Assembly (NCBI GenBank): GCA_020161015.1
Contig: JAIUOT010000040.1
Coordinates: 36,594 to 100,593 of the forward strand
DNA: 64,000 bases
DNA from: Actinomycetota bacterium
Lineage (GTDB): Bacteria; Actinomycetota; Actinomycetes; Propionibacteriales; Propionibacteriaceae
Direction: 5' to 3'
The notes beneath the pieces are model-generated. The model did no database searches. It was not told the DNA's origin and worked only from the letters and a program-made list of their open reading frames with translations. The position numbers were made by a program, and so were the translations under genes. This document shows, one piece after another, positions 61,202-64,000 of the stretch; positions within the stretch are counted from its first letter, which is position 1, and every line of letters begins with the position of its first letter.

Positions 61202-62320
61202 TCAGTGCCTGCGGTGGGGCGGCCAGAGCCCCGGCGCGTCCACGGCGAACGCGCGGAGGATGGCGTCGGAGGCCTCGAGGGCCGACAGCTCGCCGCTCTC
61301 CACGTCCGCCTCGAGGCCGGCGCGGATCGCACTCACCCCCGGTGAGGCGCGCAGCGCGTCCTCCAGCTCGCCCCGCACCAGCGCCCACAGCCACTCCCGC
61401 TGCTGGCGGGCCCGGCGCGCGTCGAGCTCGCCGGCCTCCTCCAGGGCTGCGCGGTGGGCGAGGATCGCCTGCCACACCCCGTCCAGCCCCTTGCCGGTGA
61501 GGGAACTCGAGGTGAGCACCGGCGGTCGCGGCGCCTTCGGGTCGGAGTTGATCAGCTTCATCGCGATCGAGAGCTCGCGCGCGGTGACCCGGGCCTCGCC
61601 CTCGTGCTCGCCGTCGGCCTTGTTCACGGTGATCACGTCGGCCATCTCGAGGATGCCCCGCTTGATCCCCTGCAGCTGGTCGCCCGCGCGCGCCAGGGTG
61701 ATCAGCAGGAAGGTGTCCACCATGCCGGAGACGGCCACCTCGGACTGGCCGACGCCGACAGTCTCCACCAGCACGACGTCGTAGCCCGCAGCCTCGAGCA
61801 CCAGCATCGACTCCCGCGTGGTGCGGGCCACGCCGCCGAGGTGGCTGCCCGCAGGGGAGGGACGGATGAAGGCCCGCTCGCTCTGCGCGAGCTCGCCCAT
61901 CCGCGTCCGGTCACCCAGGATCGAGCCGCCGGTCTTCGCCGACGTCGGGTCGACGGCCAGCACGGCGATCCGGTGGCCCTGGTCGATGAGCCGCCGGCCG
62001 AGGGCGTCGATGAACGTCGACTTGCCCGCGCCGGGGACGCCGGTGATGCCGACGCGCACCGCCCCGCCGGTGTGCGGGCGCAGGATGCGCAGCAGGTCGG
62101 CAGCGACGGCGTGGTGGGAGGGCTTGCTGGACTCCACCAGCGTGATCGCCCGGGCGATGCCGCCGCGCTGGCCGGAGAGCACCTGGTCGGCGAGCAGCTC
62201 GGGATCGAGGTTCGGACGGCGCACCAGCGCCGGGTCACGACGCGGCGGCGCGGTGTCCCCGTACTGGCGACCCGGTGTCGGGTCGGACTCCAGCCACAGT
62301 GGCGGCCGTTCCTCACTCAT
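61202..62320 (-). CDS. meaB: Methylmalonyl-CoA mutase-associated GTPase MeaB
   Basis: The 372-aa G3E-family GTPase protects and reloads methylmalonyl-CoA mutase with adenosylcobalamin. Visible: Walker A GITGVPGAGKSTFIDALG, AVDPTSAKTGGSILGDRTRM, switch region VETVGVGQSE and the guanine-binding NKADG. The C-terminal dimerisation helices include QQREWLWALV. It lies 108 bp downstream of mutB with a hairpin between, the usual arrangement in propionate producers. The old name ArgK is misleading. Confidence 0.95.
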   Translation of the reverse strand: MSEERPPLWLESDPTPGRQYGDTAPPRRDPALVRRPNLDPELLADQVLSGQRGGIARAITLVESSKPSHHAVAADLLRILRPHTGGAVRVGITGVPGAGKSTFIDALGRRLIDQGHRIAVLAVDPTSAKTGGSILGDRTRMGELAQSERAFIRPSPAGSHLGGVARTTRESMLVLEAAGYDVVLVETVGVGQSEVAVSGMVDTFLLITLARAGDQLQGIKRGILEMADVITVNKADGEHEGEARVTARELSIAMKLINSDPKAPRPPVLTSSSLTGKGLDGVWQAILAHRAALEEAGELDARRARQQREWLWALVRGELEDALRASPGVSAIRAGLEADVESGELSALEASDAILRAFAVDAPGLWPPHRRH

Positions 62321-62383
62321 TGCGCTTCCTCATTCCACGCCGGCGGTCCGGACGGGACCCACCAGCGTTCCGGGGAGAAGGGT

Positions 62384-62411
62384 CGAGCCTGCCGGGACTC
62401 CGGCAGGCTCG
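62384..62411 (-). terminator. Hairpin between mutB and meaB
   Basis: CGAGCCTGCCGG (62384-62395) and CCGGCAGGCTCG (62400-62411) form a perfect 12-bp stem with a GACT loop, extendable by three pairs with one G-U. It sits 17 bp after the mutB stop on the minus strand and would end or attenuate mutB transcription before meaB. Confidence 0.78.
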
Positions 62412-62428
62412 GCCCGTCTAGCTGCTGG

Positions 62429-64000
62429 TCACGCAGCGTCGAGGCGCTCGCGCAGCTTCGCGAGCAGCTCGATCGCCGACTCCGGGATGACGGTGCCGGG
62501 CGGGTAGATCGCGTCGGCCCCGGCGGCGTAAAGCTCGTCGAAGTCCTGCGGCGGGATGACCCCGCCGACCACGATCATCATGTCCGGGCGGCCGAGGTCG
62601 TCCAGCGCCTTGCGCAGCGCCGGCACCAGCGTGAGGTGGCCGGCGGCCAGCGAGGAGACGCCGACCACGTGGACGTCGGACTCCACCGCCTGGCGGGCGG
62701 TCTCCTCCGGGGTCTGGAACAGCGGGCCGACGTCGACGGTGAAGCCGAGGTCGGCGAAAGCCGTCGAGATCACCTTCTGGCCGCGGTCGTGCCCGTCCTG
62801 GCCCATCTTGGCGACCAGGATGCGGGGACGGCGTCCCTCGACCTTCTCGAACTCGTCCACCAGGGCGCGGGCCCTGGCCACGGCCTCGGTGGAACCGGAC
62901 TCGGAGTTGTACACACCGGAGATCGTACGGATGTTGGCGGTGTAGCGGCCGAACACCTTCTCCAGCGCGTCGGAGATCTCGCCCACGCTGGCCTTGGCGC
63001 GCGCGGCGTCGATGGCGAGCTTGAGCAGGTTCCGCTCGGGGTCGGTCGAGTCGGGGTTGGACGCGGCCCAGGTGAGCTTCTCCAGCGCGGCGTCGGTGAC
63101 CGCCTGGTCGCGCTCGGCGCGCAGCCGCTGCAGCTTGGCGACCTGCTCCTCGCGCACCTTGGCGTTGTCGACCTTCAGCACCTCGGGCATCACGTCGTTC
63201 TCGACCGTGTACTTGTTGACGCCGATCAGCGGCTGGCGACCGGAGTCGATCCGGGCCTGGGTGCGGGCCGCGGCTTCCTCGATGCGCATCTTCGGGATGC
63301 CCGCCTCGATCGCCTTGGCCATGCCACCGGCGAGCTCGACCTCCTGGATGAGGTCCCAGCCCTTGCGGGCCAGCTCGTAGGTGAGCCGCTCCACGTACGC
63401 GCTGCCGGCCCACGGGTCGATGACCCGGCAGGTGCCCGACTCCTGCTGGATGAACAGCTGGGTGTTGCGGGCGATGCGCGCCGAGAAGTCGGTCGGCAGG
63501 GCGATGGCCTCGTCCAGGGCGTTGGTGTGCAGCGACTGGGTGTGGCCCTGGGTGGCGGCCATGGCCTCCAGGCAGGTGCGGCCCACGTTGTTGAACACGT
63601 CCTGGGCGGTGAGCGACCAGCCGGAGGTCTGGCTGTGCGTCCGCAGGCTCATCGACTTCGGGTTCTTCGGCTCGAACTGGCGCACCAGGCGGGCCCACAG
63701 CAGGCGGGCCGCGCGGAACTTGGCGACCTCCATGAAGAAGTTCATGCCGACGGCCCAGAAGAAGCTCAGCCGCGGGGCGAACTGGTCGACCTTCAGGCCC
63801 ACGGACTCGCCGGCGCGGATGTACTCCACGCCGTCGGCCAGGGTGTAGGCCATCTCGATGTCGGCGGTCGCCCCGGCCTCCTGCATGTGGTAGCCGGAGA
63901 TCGAGATCGAGTTGAACTTCGGCATGTTCGCGCTGGTGAAGGCGAAGATGTCGGCGATGATCCGCATCGACGGCGCCGGCGGGTAGATGTAGGTGTTGCG
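62429..64000 (-). CDS. mutB: Methylmalonyl-CoA mutase large subunit, 5' part outside the window
   Basis: Adenosylcobalamin enzyme interconverting succinyl-CoA and methylmalonyl-CoA in propionate metabolism. The last 523 residues are present and the frame is open to the window edge ([15 protein letters not shown]). The barrel part shows [12 protein letters not shown], the substrate-binding [11 protein letters not shown] and [12 protein letters not shown]. The C-terminal B12 domain has the cobalt-ligand motif [10 protein letters not shown] and [18 protein letters not shown]. meaB follows. The small subunit gene mutA would be expected just upstream, beyond the window. Confidence 0.97.
   Translation of the reverse strand, partial: RNTYIYPPAPSMRIIADIFAFTSANMPKFNSISISGYHMQEAGATADIEMAYTLADGVEYIRAGESVGLKVDQFAPRLSFFWAVGMNFFMEVAKFRAARLLWARLVRQFEPKNPKSMSLRTHSQTSGWSLTAQDVFNNVGRTCLEAMAATQGHTQSLHTNALDEAIALPTDFSARIARNTQLFIQQESGTCRVIDPWAGSAYVERLTYELARKGWDLIQEVELAGGMAKAIEAGIPKMRIEEAAARTQARIDSGRQPLIGVNKYTVENDVMPEVLKVDNAKVREEQVAKLQRLRAERDQAVTDAALEKLTWAASNPDSTDPERNLLKLAIDAARAKASVGEISDALEKVFGRYTANIRTISGVYNSESGSTEAVARARALVDEFEKVEGRRPRILVAKMGQDGHDRGQKVISTAFADLGFTVDVGPLFQTPEETARQAVESDVHVVGVSSLAAGHLTLVPALRKALDDLGRPDMMIVVGGVIPPQDFDELYAAGADAIYPPGTVIPESAIELLAKLRERLDAA

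Overview
The window is about 64 kb of very GC-rich, gene-dense actinobacterial chromosome. The gene set fits the Propionibacteriales, probably Propionibacteriaceae: methylmalonyl-CoA mutase with its MeaB GTPase, pyruvate formate-lyase, actinobacterial GlgC/GlgA, the succinylase branch of diaminopimelate synthesis, a TB7.3-type biotinyl protein, DUF3117 and DUF1003. Assignment to a genus is not possible from sequence alone. Many operon-leading genes have a TANNNT box 6-8 nt before the start codon and no Shine-Dalgarno sequence, which suggests leaderless transcription.

Layout. 1-9.2 kb: a cut-off threonine aldolase, RNase P RNA (minus), a non-coding stretch with three copies of a palindromic element, RNB ribonuclease, RNase H, a DUF164 zinc-ribbon protein, aminopeptidase P, a MOSC protein, a lipoprotein and TrpB2. 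9.2-18.4 kb: a stress-type membrane protein, CoA-ester lyase, Mrp, DUF1003, MgtE-N/CBS, TatB, DapA, biotinyl carrier, O-methyltransferase, and an MFS exporter divergent from an ArsR-like regulator across three overlapping operators. 18.4-21.1 kb: divergent glgC/glgA. 21-33 kb: small housekeeping proteins, dapE/dapD/dapC, ferredoxin, VanW protein, DMT transporter, transketolase.

33.2-40.5 kb holds the most unusual locus: a seven-gene minus-strand operon of TusA, an MvhD-like protein, DsrE2, a 907-aa HdrA with a GltD/NfnB-like NADPH-flavoprotein inserted in it, a second HdrA, a small helix-turn-helix-like protein and a QmoC-type HdrC/NarI fusion. It looks like a Qmo/Hdr-type membrane electron-transfer complex tied to persulfide carriers. 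A CsoR/CstR-like palindrome precedes it. No dissimilatory sulfur enzymes (AprAB, Sat, DsrAB) are present in the window.

40.6-48.6 kb: a cytoplasmic pullulanase, a MarR/ABC-exporter divergent pair, an AlkZ/YcaQ-like protein and a zinc metallopeptidase. 48.6-61.1 kb: an anaerobic and nucleoside block. pflB carries an in-frame TAG and is followed by pflA. Next come adenosine deaminase, cytidine deaminase and a BMP-type nucleoside ABC transporter (minus), with the uncharacterised glycyl-radical enzyme YjjI and its activase YjjW divergent from them. 61.2-64 kb: meaB and the 3' part of mutB. The carbon genes suggest glycogen turnover (glgC, glgA, pulA), pentose and nucleoside salvage (tkt, add, cdd, transporter) feeding pyruvate and acetyl-CoA (pfl), and propionate formation through methylmalonyl-CoA.
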